Below are positions 45,047 to 55,309 of a stretch of DNA of 64,000 nt, one piece after another. Both the position numbers and the translations under genes were made by a program. A model generated the notes under the pieces. The model did no database searches, had not been told where the DNA came from, and saw only the letters and a list, made by a program, of their open reading frames with translations. Every line of letters begins with the position of its first letter. Positions within the stretch are counted from its first letter, which is position 1. Origin of the DNA: Bufo bufo (taxonomy: Eukaryota; Chordata; Amphibia; Anura; Bufonidae); contig NC_053392.1 in assembly GCF_905171765.1 (NCBI RefSeq), positions 38,324,956 to 38,388,955 of the forward strand. Direction: 5' to 3'.

Positions 45047-45244
45047 ACATAGTAACATAGTACATAAGGCCGAAAAAAGACATTTGTCCATCTAGTTCGG
45101 CCTGTCATCCTACAAGTTGATCCAGAGGAAGGAAAAAAAAACCTGTGAGGTAGAAGCCAATTTTCCTCACTTTAGGGGAATAAAAAATTCCTTCCCGACT
45201 CCAATCAGGCAATCAGAATAACTCCCTGGATCAACGACCCCTCT

Positions 45245-46969
45245 CTAGTAGCTATAGCCTGTAATATTATTACACTCCAGAAATACATCCAGGCCCCTCT
45301 TGAATTCCTTTATTGTACTCACCATCACCACCTCCTCAGGCAGAGAGTTCCATAGTCTCACTGCTCTTACCGTAAAGAACCCTTTTCTATGTTTGTGTAC
45401 AAACCTTCTTTCCTCCAAACACAGAGGATGTCCCCTCGTCACAGTCACAGTCCTGGGGATAAATAGATGATGGGATAGATCTCTGTACTGCCCCCTGATA
45501 TATTCATACATAGTAATTAGATCTCCCCTCAGTCGTCTTTTTTCTAACGTGAATAACCCTAATTTTGATAATCTTTCAGGGTACTGTAGTTGCCCCATTC
45601 CAGTTATTACTTTAGTTGCCCTCCTCTGGACCCTCTCCAGCTCTGCTATGTCTGCCTTGTTCACAGGAGCCCAGAACTGTACACAGTACTCCATGTGTGG
45701 TCTGACCAGTGATTTGTAAAGTAGTAGGAATATGTTCTCATCACGGGCATCTATGCCCCTTTTGATGCAACCCATTATCTTATTGGCCTTGGCAGCAGCT
45801 GCCTGACACTGTTTTTTGCAGCTTAGTTTGCTGTTTATTAAAATTCCTAGATCCTTTTCCATGTCAGTGTTACCGAGTGTTTTACCATTTAGTATGTACG
45901 GGCGACTTGCATTATTCCTTCCCATGTGCATAACTTTACATTTGTCAGTGTTAAACCTCATCTGCCACTTATCTGCCCAAGCCTCCAATCTATCCAGATC
46001 CCTCTGTAGTAGTATACTGTCCTCTTCAGTGTTAATTACTTTACACAGTTTAGTGTCATCTGCGAAAATGGATATTTTACTATGCAAGCCTTCTACAAGA
46101 TCATTAATAAATATATTGAAGAGAATAGGGCCCAATACTGACCCCTGAGGTACTCCACTAGTGACAGTGACCCAATCTGAGTATGTACCGTTAATAACCA
46201 CCCTCTGTTTTCTATCATTGAGCCAGTTACTTACCCACTTACAGATGTTTTCTCCGAGTCCGAGTATTCTCATTTTATATACTAACCTTTTATGCGGTAC
46301 AGTGTCAAATGCTTTGGAGAAGTCCAGATACACGACATCCATTGATTCGCCGCTGTCAAGTCTAGAACTTACCTCCACATAGAAACTGATTAAATTAGTT
46401 TGACATGACCGATCCCTCACGAAGCCATGCTGATAAGGCGTTATTTGCTTATTTCCGTTAAGATGCCATAACATAGCATCTCTCAGAAAACCTTCAAACA
46501 GTTTACCCACAACAGATGTTAAACTTACCGGCCTATAGTTTCCAGCCTCTGTTTTTGGACCCTTTTTGAATATTGACACCACATTTGCCATGCGCCAATC
46601 CTGTGGGACATTCCCTGTCAGTACAGAGTCTGCAAATATCAGAAATAAGGGTCTGGCTATGACATTACTTAATTCCCTTAGGATACGGGGGTGTATGCCA
46701 TCCGGTCCTGGCGATTTGTCTATTTTGATATTTTTAATTCGCTGTTGTACTTCTTCCTGGGTCAGACAGGACACTTTTAATGGGGAATTTATTTCAACAT
46801 TCAGCATTTCATCTGACAGTTTATTTTCCTCAGTGAATACATTGGAGAAAAAAATATTTAACAGCTTTGCTTTCTCCTCGTCGCTCTCTGCGACTCCCCC
46901 CTCATTACTCTTTAAAGGGCCGACACCTTCAGATTTATACTTTTTAACATTTATATAATTGAAGAACAT
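45245..46969 (-). pseudogene. CR1 ORF2, reverse transcriptase part
   Basis: Open for 574 codons. Reverse transcriptase that copies LINE RNA at a nicked target. Motifs in order: DKSPGPDGIHPRILREL, ANVVSIFKKGPK, NYRPVSLTSVVGKLFEG, VVYLDFSKAFDTVPHKRL (catalytic Asp), SGVPQGSVLGPILFNIFIND, ISIFADDTKLC (the FADD catalytic pair) and later LGILINSKLSCKKQC. The C-terminal helix-rich part ends with LWNSLPEEVV, as in CR1. It belongs to one frame with the endonuclease upstream, but a frameshift near 46975-47030 splits them. The stop at 45245 is the natural end. Confidence 0.92.
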
Positions 46970-46982
46970 TTTAGGGTTAGTT

Positions 46983-48026
46983 TTACTCTCTTTGGCAATT
47001 AATCTCTCGGTCTCTAGTTTGGCCGCTTTTATTTGTTTTTTTACATGTTCTGTTTTTTTCCTTATAGTTTTTCAGTGCTTCCGTGCTACCCTCCTGTTTT
47101 AGTGTTTTATATGCTTTCTTTTTGTCATTTATTGCTTTCTTTACAGTTCTGTTTATCCACATTGGTTTCTTTTTGTTCCTTAACCTTTTATTCCCATACG
47201 GTATGTACCTCTCACAATGAGATTTTAGGATGTTTTTAAAGATATCCCATTTTTTGGCTGTATTTTTTTTTTTGAGGACTTTGTCCCAGTTAGTTAGGCC
47301 TATGGCCTCTCTTAGTTGGCTAAATTTAGCTTTTTTGAAGTTTGGTATTTTTGTTCCTCCCTGTAGAAACGCTCTTTTGAATGATAATTGGAAGGTTATT
47401 ACTTTATGGTCACTATTTCCCAGGTGTCCCCCAACCTGCACGTCTGTTGTTCTGTCAGGTCTATTGGTTAATATTAAGTCCAGTATGGCCGTCCCTCTAG
47501 TCGGGTCCTGAACCAGTTGGGAGAGATAATTGTCTTTGGTTATTGCCAAGAATCTGTTTCCTTTATGAGATATACAAGTTTCAGTTTCCCAGTCTATATC
47601 TGGGTAGTTGAAGTCCCCCATAATAACCACCTCATTATGATTTGCCGCCTTGTCTATCTTGTTTAGTAGTAGATTTTCTGTGGACTCTGGTATATTAGGT
47701 GGTTTATAGTAGACTCCTATTAGTAATTTATTGTTGTTTTTAGCTCCATGTATCTCTACCCATAGTGACTACACATGTTCATGTCCCTCACTTATATCTT
47801 CACGGAGTGTGGGCTTTAGACAAGACTTTACATAAAGGCAGACCCCTCCACCTCTCCGGTTTTGACGATCCTTTCTAAACAGACTGTAACCTTGTACATT
47901 AACTGCCCAGTCATAGCTATCATCCAGCCATGTCTCAGTTATTCCCACTATGTCATAGTCCTCCTCACACATCACTAATTCCAGTTCACCAGTTTTATTA
48001 GTCAGGCTTCTGGCATTAGTATACAT
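46983..48026 (-). pseudogene. CR1 ORF2, endonuclease part
   Basis: An apurinic-type endonuclease that nicks the target DNA to prime reverse transcription. The N-terminal piece (48026-47769) reads YTNARSLTNKTGELEL and IVGITETWLDD, the Asn and Glu active-site motifs. One in-frame stop at 47766-47768 follows, then the frame continues to MGDFNYPDIDW (47618 on, Asp/Asn) and HLGNSDHKVITF (His), completing the catalytic set. A frameshift near 47030 then separates it from the reverse transcriptase. Two lesions therefore disable an otherwise complete ORF2. Confidence 0.88.
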
Positions 48027-48184
48027 ACATTTGAGAGGTTTATGTATATTTTTTACCCTACACCTTTCCTTCTAAACTGTTCTAGTCCCTCCTTCCATTC
48101 CTCCCCCAGTCCCACTACCTTGCCCCCGGTCTCTATCTGCACTATCTTCCCCTTCTATAGTGTAATTACCCTCCCCCCCAGTCC

Positions 48185-49168
48185 CTAGTTTAAACACTCC
48201 TCCAACCTTCTAGCCATCTTCTTCCCCAACACAGCTGCCCCTTCCCCATTGAGGTGCAGCCCGTCCCTACGATAGAGCCTGTAGCCGACAGAGAAGTCGG
48301 CCCAGTTCTCCAGTAACCCAAACCCCTCCATCCTACACCAGTTCTTGAGCCACTTGTTAATTTCCCTAATCTCCCGCTGCCTTTCTTGTGTGGCCCGTGG
48401 TACAGGTAGTATTTCGGAAAATACTACCTTTGAGGTCCTTGCCCTAAGCTTTTGACCTAAATCCCTGAAATCATTTTTAAGGACTCTCCACCTACCCCTA
48501 ACTTTGTCATTGGTTCCGATATGGACCATGACTGCTGGATCTTCTCCAGCCCCTCCTAGTAATCTGTCAACCCGATCCGCGATATGTCGAACTCTAGCGC
48601 CAGGAAGACAGCACACTGTTCGGCGATCACGGTCTTTGTGACAGATTTCCCTATCTGTTCCCCTAATAATTGAGTCTCCCACTACCAGCACCTGTCTGGC
48701 CTGCCCTGCTCTCCTGGTCCCCTGCTTACCGGAGCTGACATTCCCCTGACTGGCAGAGGAAGTGTCCGGCTGCGGCAGTGCCGTCCCTGGACTGATATCC
48801 CCCTCATCTGCCAAACGTGCAAACTTGTTGGGGTGTTTCAGATCAGGGCTAGCCTCCCTGGCACTCTTCCCTCTACCCCGCTTTCTAACTGTTACCCAGC
48901 TAGCTACCTCACTTTCCTCAGCCTCCTCTCTGTCACCCTCCCCCTCATCTACCCCAAAGAGTGCTTGCTCGGTGAGAAGCAAACTTTTTTGCAAATTGTC
49001 AATGCCTCTCAGTGTTGCAACTTGCCCATTTAGAGACTCGATTAGCGATTCCAAACGGGTAATTTGCTCACATCTTGAACAAAGATATACACCCTCGAAC
49101 GGCTGTTCCAGGACTGCATACATCATGCAAGATGTGCACTGGACTGCGTTGTCAATTGTGCAACACAT
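48185..49168 (-). CDS. CR1 ORF1 protein with zinc-binding motif and SGNH esterase domain
   Basis: Open for 327 codons from ATG at 49168. The N terminus has paired cysteines (CCTIDNAVQCTSC, then YLCSRCEQ near residue 30), a PHD-like zinc-binding layout known for CR1 ORF1. A short coiled-coil-like stretch (TRLESLIESLNGQVATL) follows, then an acidic low-complexity linker. The C-terminal half is an SGNH hydrolase: VVGDSIIRGTD (Ser), VMVHIGTND (Gly/Asn block) and YRRDGLHLNGEG (Asp and His). Esterase-type ORF1 is established for vertebrate CR1; it is thought to act in RNP or membrane association. It is the only undamaged mobile-element frame here, so it may be recent or merely lucky. Confidence 0.9.
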   Translation of the reverse strand: MCCTIDNAVQCTSCMMYAVLEQPFEGVYLCSRCEQITRLESLIESLNGQVATLRGIDNLQKSLLLTEQALFGVDEGEGDREEAEESEVASWVTVRKRGRGKSAREASPDLKHPNKFARLADEGDISPGTALPQPDTSSASQGNVSSGKQGTRRAGQARQVLVVGDSIIRGTDREICHKDRDRRTVCCLPGARVRHIADRVDRLLGGAGEDPAVMVHIGTNDKVRGRWRVLKNDFRDLGQKLRARTSKVVFSEILPVPRATQERQREIREINKWLKNWCRMEGFGLLENWADFSVGYRLYRRDGLHLNGEGAAVLGKKMARRLEECLN

Positions 49169-49263
49169 ACTAAATGGGGATTACACCACAAAAAATACAA
49201 TACAATGTAGTAATAAGATACAGGCTAATTGCAGTCCCCCACTGAAGACCCTGAATCTAAAGT

Positions 49264-49740
49264 CACTTAATCTTAAGTCACACACTTACACAACCACACT
49301 TAATCAACCATGCGTCGCGGTCAAACTCGCGTTATATATCTGCTTATATTAATATAAATGCAGCTCACTGCACCAGCCTGGTTTGCCTCCCCTCTGGAAT
49401 CAAAAAGGCTGTGCTGCTCTTACTGCTGAGTTTTTAAAGTCTCCTAATTAGACAGCCACACCCTAATTAAGCAGCCACACCCTAATTGCTCACCTGTGCA
49501 ACCCCTGGAGAAGGGAAAAAAAAAAGTGTTATCACAGCACAAAATACAGTCAAACACAGCCACTCATCAATGTCCACAAATAATTTAGCTCTCAGATACT
49601 CCCTCACTTAATCTTAAGTCACACACTTACACAACCACACTTAATCAACCATGCGTCGCGGTCAAACTCGCGTTATATATCTGCTTATATTAATATAAAT
49701 GCAGCTCACTGCACCAGCCTGGTTTGCTTCCCCTCTGGAA
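49264..49740 (-). promoter_or_regulatory. CR1 5' region with a duplicated 133-bp segment
   Basis: CACTTAATCTTAAGTCACACA through GCAGCTCACTGCACCAGCC occurs at 49264-49395 and 49609-49740, 345 bp apart, almost identical. LINEs can carry tandem promoter monomers, so this could be a two-monomer promoter. The segment contains CG-rich GCGTCGCGGTCAAACTCGCG and an AT-rich TTATATTAATATAAAT. The 200 bp between includes a short A-rich run. Confidence 0.55.
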
Positions 49741-50143
49741 TAAAAAATCAATTTTGCCATGGTCTTTCGGAAAGATTGAAAGATGCATTCGCTTTTCATG
49801 AGAGAGCAGCGTCGTTAGAGTCAGCCATATCTCTAGCTGTTCGTATTGACAGGCGTCTTAGAGAGAGAGAGGAGACTACTCTTTCCTGTCATATTCAGCC
49901 CAAGGACAGTGGGGCTGTCTCATTCAGTGCGCAGGGGTCTCAGTCTGTCTCAATCCCCTCTGAGGAGGAGGCCATGTAGCTGGGTTTGCTTGCCTCTGAT
50001 AGTAGTGGATTCAGCTCTCAGAGGAGGGTTTGTTTCTGTTGTGGGGGTATAAATCATTTAGCTAATGTTTGCCCCTCTAGGAGATTCATGAAGTTTTCTG
50101 AGTGTAATAAAAACAAAACGAAACAAAAAAAAAAACTTTTCAT

Positions 50144-50541
50144 TTGCTACTATTGGCAAGGTTGATGCGGAAATTGCTGTTTACTTGTAGTTCCCGTTTT
50201 CTCCTACCTGCCAGGGTGGCGCTAGACAGCAAGAACATTGTTTCTGAGATTTTTGTAGATAGTGGAGCAGCCGTCAATCTCATTGGTAATCAATTTGCAA
50301 CAACGCATGGTTTCCAGGTATGCACTTTGGAAAAGGATATACCTGTTTTTGCTATTGATTCCGCTCCACTTTCTCAAAGATCGTTAAAGGGCATAGTTCA
50401 CAATATCCGTTTGACTGTGGGTGACGCTCATGTTGAGGATATGTCATGTTTCGTCTTAAGCGGATTACCTACTCCTCTAGTGTTGAGGCTACCCTGGCTC
50501 ACTAAACATAACCCCACCATTGATTGGCAAGCAAGGCAATA
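50144..50541 (+). pseudogene. Chromovirus aspartic protease
   Basis: Cleaves the gag-pol polyprotein. The active-site motif FVDSGAAVNLIG lies at 50252-50287 with the catalytic GAT at 50258, intact here, in contrast to copies A and B. Then FAIDSAPLSQRSLKG and VLSGLPTPLVLRLPWLTKHNPTIDW, which match the same region in A (IEGLPTPMVLGLPWL type). It ends at TAA (50540). The frame opens after a run of As near 50130 that is probably an indel site. Confidence 0.8.
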
Positions 50542-50589
50542 AAATGGTTGGAATGAGTTTTGCAGAGAGAATTGCTTCACGGCATCTCT

Positions 50590-51555
50590 TTCAGAGGTTT
50601 CAACCAAGACTGTGCCATCTTTTCTCTCTGAATTTTCGGATATGTTTTCCGAGAGTGGTGTCCAGGAGTTGCCCCCTCACCGGGAGTACGACTGCCCTAT
50701 TAATCTCATCCCAGGCACCAGGCTGCCAAAATCGCGACTATACAATCTCTCCCAACCTGAAAGGGTCGCTATGCGTACTTATATCTCTGAGAGCCTGAGA
50801 AAGGGACACATCCGACCCTCGAAGTCACCTGTTGCCGCTGGGTTTTTTTTTGTTAAGAAAAAAGATGCTTCTTTAAGACCTTGTCTGGATTTCAGAGAGC
50901 TGAACCATATCACGATTCGTGACCCATATCCGCTTCTTCTGATCCCAGACCTGTTTAACACGATTGTTGGGGCTAAAAAAAATTCTAAGTTGGATTTACG
51001 AGGGGCATAAAACCTAGTCAGGTTCAGGGAAGGGGATGAATGGAAGACGGCCTTCAATACCCCTGAGGAGCATTTTGAGAATTTGGTTATGCCCTTTGGT
51101 TTGATAAATGCTCCGGCCGTCTTCCAACATTTTGTGAACAGCATTTTTTATCATTTAATGGGGAAATTTGTACTGGTGTATCTACAGTAGATGACATTTT
51201 GATTTTTTTCTCCTGATTTCAAGACTCAACGGGACCAGCTATGTCAAGTCTTGCTGATTCTGCGGGAGAATAAATTGTACGCTAAACTGGAAAAATGTGT
51301 GTTTGCGGTTCCGGAGATTCAATTTCTTGGCTTTCTTCTCTCCGCTTCTGGTTTTCGGATGGACCCTGAGAAGGTCCGCGCTGTGCTTGATTGGCAGCTT
51401 CCTGAGAATCAGAAGGCGCTGATGCGGTTTTTAGGTTTTTCCAATTATTACAGAAAGTTCATTTTGAATTATTCCTCTGTTGTTAAGCCATTTACTGATA
51501 TGACTAAAAAGGAGGTGGATTTTTCCTCGTGGTCGGTAGATGCGCTTTAAAGCGT
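50590..51555 (+). pseudogene. Chromovirus reverse transcriptase
   Basis: Starts with PSFLSEFSDMFSESGVQELPP and continues with [36 protein letters not shown], then TAA at 51008 in place of a Tyr codon. Next [31 protein letters not shown] carries the Trp that is a stop in copies A and B. At the catalytic YLDD site (51184-51190) five extra bases, CAGTA, split the motif and shift the frame. After this, [24 protein letters not shown] and ALMRFLGFSNYYRKFI continue to the thumb. The gene has at least three breaks and is dead. Confidence 0.85.
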
Positions 51556-51985
51556 TTTCTAGTATGCTTCCGCTCCCATTTTGGTACAACCTGATGTCTC
51601 TCTACCTTTTATTGTTGAGGTGGATGCTTCTGGGGTGGGTGTGGGTGCGGTCTTATCTCAGGGTCCCTCTCCGGCCAAATGGCGACCGTGTGCCTTTTTC
51701 TCAAGGAAACTATCCTCTGCAGAGAGAAATTACGATGTGGGAGATAGAGTTGTTGGCCATCAAATTAGCTTTTGAGGAATGGTGCCGTTGGTTAGAGGGA
51801 GCCAGACACCCTATTACTGTGTTTACCGACCATAAGAATCTGGCCTACTTGGAATCGGCCAAGCGTCTGAACCCGAGACAGGCCCGATGGTCTTTGTTCT
51901 TTTCTAGGTTTAATTTTGTTGTTACGTTCCGCCCTGGGGTTAAAAATGTGAAGGCGGATGCCCTGTCACGTTGTTTTCCGGAGGG
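51556..51985 (+). pseudogene. Chromovirus RNase H
   Basis: Removes RNA from the RNA-DNA hybrid. [19 protein letters not shown] (51608 on) holds the first Asp; [20 protein letters not shown] (51723 on) the Glu; [21 protein letters not shown] (51820 on) the second Asp; and [12 protein letters not shown] (51943 on) the last. A frameshift near 51760-51775 separates the first part from the rest. Order and spacing match Ty3/gypsy RNase H. Confidence 0.8.
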
Positions 51986-53330
51986 GGGAACTTTGAAGAC
52001 CTGGGTCCCATTTTGGCTGAAGAGATGGTCGTCTCTGCTCTTTATCCTGATTTGGAGGCAGAGGTTCAGGCAGCCCAGGCAGAGGCTCCTGATCTTTGTC
52101 CTCCTGGGAGGTTGTTTGTGCCTCTCGCTTTACGACACAAGGTTTTTAAGGAGCACCACGATACTGTCCTTGCTGGGCACCCGGGGAGTAGAGCCACAGT
52201 GGATCTCATTGCTCGGAGATTCTGGTGGCCGGCTCTTTGTAAGACGGTTGAGGGTTTTGTGGTAGCCTGCGAGACCTGCACTCGTGCCAAGGTCCCTCAT
52301 TCACGGCCATCGGGTTCTCTCCTCCCGTTACCCATTCCTTCCCGTCCTTGGACGCATCTGTCCATGGACTTCATTACGGACCTGCCTCGTTCCTCGGGGA
52401 AGACTGTGATTCTGGTTTTAGTGGACCGTTTTAGCAAAATGGCACATTTCATTCCCTTTCCTGGGTTACCCAATGCTAAGACGCTGGCGCAAGCGTTTGT
52501 TGATCATATTGTTAAATTGCATGGCATTCCTTCAGACATCGTTTCTGATAGGGGCACGCAATTTGTTTCCAGATTCTGGAAGGCCTTCTGTTCTCGCTTT
52601 GTGGGTTCGGTTGTCGTTCTCTTCTGCTTTTCACCCGCAGTCGAATTGGTCAGACCGAACGCCTCAATAACAATCTGGAGACATATCTGCGCTGTTTTGT
52701 GGCGGAGAATCAGGAGGATTGGTGTTCTTTTTTGTCCCTTGCTGAGTTTGCTTTAAATAACCGTCGCCAGGAGTCCTTTGATAAGTCACCATTTTTTGGT
52801 GCATATGGGTTTCATCCTCAGTTTGGGACATTCTCTGGAGAGGGGTCTTCTGGTTTACCTGATGAGGAGAGATTTTCCTCGTCTTTGTCATTTATTTGGC
52901 AAAAGATTCAGGTTAATATGAAGAGGATGAGTGAGAGATATAAGCGTGTGGCGGATAAGAGATGTGTGCCTGGTCCGGACCTGAATGTGGGTGATCTGGT
53001 GTGGTTGTCTACAAAGAATATCAAACCGAAGGTTCCCTCCTGGAAGTTGGGTACTAAGTTTATTGGGCCTAACAAGATCTTCCGTCTTGATCTTCCTCAG
53101 ACTTGGAAGATCCATAATGTTTTTCACAAGTCCCTATTAAAACCTTATGTCCAACCCACTGTACCCTCCTCTTTGCCTCCTCCTCCGATTATTGTTGATG
53201 GTAATCTTGAATTTCAGGTCTCTAGGATTGGGATTCTCGCATTATCCACGGTTCTCTTCAGTACCTCGTTCATTGGGAGGGTTATGGTCCTGAGGAGAGG
53301 ATGTGAGTCCCAGTAGCGGACATTAAGGCC
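51986..53330 (+). pseudogene. Chromovirus integrase with chromodomain-like C terminus
   Basis: Inserts the cDNA. The zinc-binding N domain reads [23 protein letters not shown] and [10 protein letters not shown] (His-His, Cys-Cys). The core has LSMDFITDLPRS (Asp), IVSDRGTQFVSRFW (Asp), then a frameshift near 52640 just before the Glu; the rest, LAEFALNNRRQESFDKSPFFGAYG, resumes at 52699. The C-terminal part includes GDLVWLSTKNIKPKVPSWKLG and FHKSLLKPYV. After a further frameshift near 53220 the sequence would read as a chromodomain (residues such as QYLVHWEGYGPEE in pieces), the mark of chromoviruses, which targets chromatin. Stop at about 53316 in the shifted frame. Confidence 0.82.
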
Positions 53331-53416
53331 ACTCGTCTCATCAGGGCTTTCCATAGGTCTCATCCTGAGAAGGTGGGCTCTGAGTGTCCGGAGTCCACCG
53401 GTAGAGGGAGGGGTAC

Positions 53417-53946
53417 TGTCACCGCCAGTTCTGTGAGAAGGTCTGGCAGACGTTCTTCTCTACCTCTTGTATGATGTTCTTTGTTTTGGTTTCACTTTCT
53501 CATCTCCTTTCCTTCTGCCAGGTGTCACTTATTTAGACTAATCGTCTTCCTTTATATTCCCTCCCATACTGCCTCACTTTGCGGTTTATACTACTTCCTG
53601 GATGAAGTGTTCACTGCTGGAGGCTGCTTCTGCTGTTTGATCAGATAAGTCCTTTACTTTATTGTGTTTCCTTACTGGCTTGATTCCAGGTGACCCTGAC
53701 TCCGTCCGTATTAAGTGCAGGGAGCTGGTGGTCGTGTCCCCTCACTATTATAGGGTTTTCAGGTGTCACACAGACTTAGGTACGTGGGCATGCAATCGTC
53801 TACCATCGAGACCCTTGCATGTGCATAGCAGTCAGGGAGAGCGCTTAGGGTTTTATAGGGCTCACCTATAAGATCCTTAGTTTGGGATCAAGCCAGTCGC
53901 TCATTTATTAATAAGTTACAGCTATCTGCAAACTTCACCCGTGACA
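53417..53946 (+). repeat. 3' LTR of the chromovirus
   Basis: 530 bp, TGTCACCGCC to CGTGACA, preceded by a polypurine tract. It matches the 5' LTR at 43981-44508 with scattered single-base differences and a few one-base indels. Confidence 0.9.
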
Positions 53947-54203
53947 ATCTGTCAATGTGAAATACAAGCTTGAAATACTGCCATAATATTCTGGGATTAA
54001 AAAAAACACTTATTTTTGGCAAGATACTATATTTGCGGCCTTTGCTGCATTTGTCAGTGTGAAATACAAGCGTTAGATACTGCTGTTATATTCTGTTATT
54101 AAAAAAACACCCATTTTGGGCAAAATACTAAATTTGCGGCCTTTGCTGCATCTGTCAGTGTGAAATAAAAGCTTGAAATACTGCAATTATATTCTGGGTT
54201 TAA
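53947..54203. repeat. 101-bp satellite, segment 5
   Basis: About two and a half monomers from the target duplication to the MITE at 54204. Confidence 0.9.
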
Positions 54204-54635
54204 AGAGACACTGACAGGCGAAATCTGCATATATAGTTAGATATATCACATTACAGGTCTTATAGAGTCTTTTAAAAGCATATAACTATCCCCCCTGTCC
54301 ACCTTATAAAGAGCAAAATATAAAGTTTTATAACCTGCATCTGCGGTCAGCAATCTTCCCAAGGGGCGGCGTTTCATGTGAAAATGCACCCAGCCAGCCT
54401 TCCCAACTGCCGTTCTTTAGCCCCGCCCAGCTCATCATTATTCACTTCGCTGGGCGGGGCTAGAACTCTCCCCAGTCCCGATCCTGCGCCTGCGCAATTC
54501 AATCCTCCCGGCATCGTTCATGCCCAATCTTCTGCGCCTGCGCCCAGCCGTGCCGTCGGACGCACTATAATTAACCCCTTATATGATGTGAGTGAGCAGC
54601 GCTCTGAAGCGCTGCTCTGAACAGTGCATGGCTGA
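54204..54635. mobile_element. MITE remnant with TTAA at its left end
   Basis: Starts AGAGACACTGACAGG after TTAA (54200-54203), where the satellite reads GGGTTTAAA. It includes GC-rich inverted pieces (AGCCCCGCCCAGC and GCTGGGCGGGGCT) and GCGCCTGCGC motifs as in the MITE at 4693. The right TIR is missing, so this copy is truncated. An 80-codon open frame inside is not convincing. Confidence 0.55.
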
Positions 54636-55309
54636 TTCTGCTGTTATATTCTGTTATTAAAAAATCACCCATTTTGGGCAAGATACTATATTTGCGGCCT
54701 TTGCTGCATTTGTCACTGTGAAATAGAAGTGTTAGATACTGCTGTTATATTCTGTTATTTAAAAAAAGACCCATTTTGTTTAAAATACTAAATTTGCGGC
54801 CTTTGCTGCATCTGTCAGTGTGAAATACAAGCTTGAAATACTGCAATAATATTCTGAGTTTAAAAAAATACCCAGTTTTGGCAATACCCTACATCTGGGG
54901 CCTTTGCAGCATTTGTCAGTGTGAAATACAAGCTTGAAATACTGCTGTAATATTCTGTTATTAAAAAAAGACCCATTTTGTTTAAAATACTAAATTTGCG
55001 GCCTTTGCTGCATCTGTCAGTGTGAAATACAAGCTCGAAATACTGCAATAATATTCTGGGTTTAAAAAATCACCCATTTTTGGCAATACCCTACATCTTG
55101 GGGCCTTTGCTGCATCTGTCAATTTGAAATACAAGCTTGAAATACTGCCATAATATTTTGGGTTTAAAAAACCACCCATTTTGGGCAAGATACTATATTT
55201 GCGGCCTTTGCTGCATTTGTCACAGTAAAATACAAGCGTTAGATACTGCTGTTATATTCTGTTATTAAAAAAAACACCCATTTTGGGCAAGATCCTAAAT
55301 TTGCGGAGA
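54636..55309. repeat. 101-bp satellite, segment 6, abutting the hAT start codon
   Basis: Almost seven monomers. The last reads AAGATCCTAAATTTGCGG and then directly GAGAATGAGG, the start of the hAT transposase frame. There is no intervening 5' leader. Confidence 0.9.

Larger units (their letters stand above)
45047..49747 (-). mobile_element. CR1-type LINE, near full length, antisense in the chromovirus
   Basis: Reading minus strand: a 5' region with a 133-bp direct repeat (49609-49740 and 49264-49395), ORF1 (49168-48185), ORF2 (48026-45245), a 3' UTR of about 195 bp and a tail of two ACTATGT-type 8-mers (45047-45065). Short 8-mer tails are typical of CR1. ORF1 is open and ORF2 has few breaks, so it is relatively young, and younger than the chromovirus it interrupts. 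Confidence 0.9.
44536..50110 (+). pseudogene. Chromovirus gag, split by the CR1 insertion
   Basis: Gag builds the particle. The ATG at 44536 gives MDPVSALIDCMQGLSLEVAN, then TAG at about 44611. Later frames read DEFFVALRQIYDDPDRIVLAESK (44866 on) and RWAADTGWNDAALRSQF up to the CR1 junction at 45046. After the LINE it resumes at 49748 with GRLKDAFAFHERAASLESAISLAVRIDRR (in pieces; 49776 on) and closes with a zinc knuckle CFCCGGINHLANVC (50030-50071), fitting CX2CX4HX4C. Apart from the CR1 insertion it has at least three other breaks. Confidence 0.8.
43981..53946 (+). mobile_element. Ty3/gypsy chromovirus with both LTRs, 9.97 kb including a nested CR1
   Basis: LTRs of 528 and 530 bp differ at a modest number of positions, and a 5-bp duplication flanks them. 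Inside are gag, protease, reverse transcriptase, RNase H, integrase and a chromodomain-like end, all on the plus strand, plus an antisense CR1 LINE at 45047-49747. Without the CR1 the element is 5.27 kb, normal for the group. GAGGGAGGGG at 53405-53413 is the polypurine tract before the 3' LTR. No TGG tRNA-type primer site follows the 5' LTR; vertebrate chromoviruses are known to include self-priming lineages. Confidence 0.9.

Noticed and set aside
45816..46958. Plus-strand frames of 73-130 codons
   Set aside because: Antisense shadows of the CR1 reverse transcriptase.
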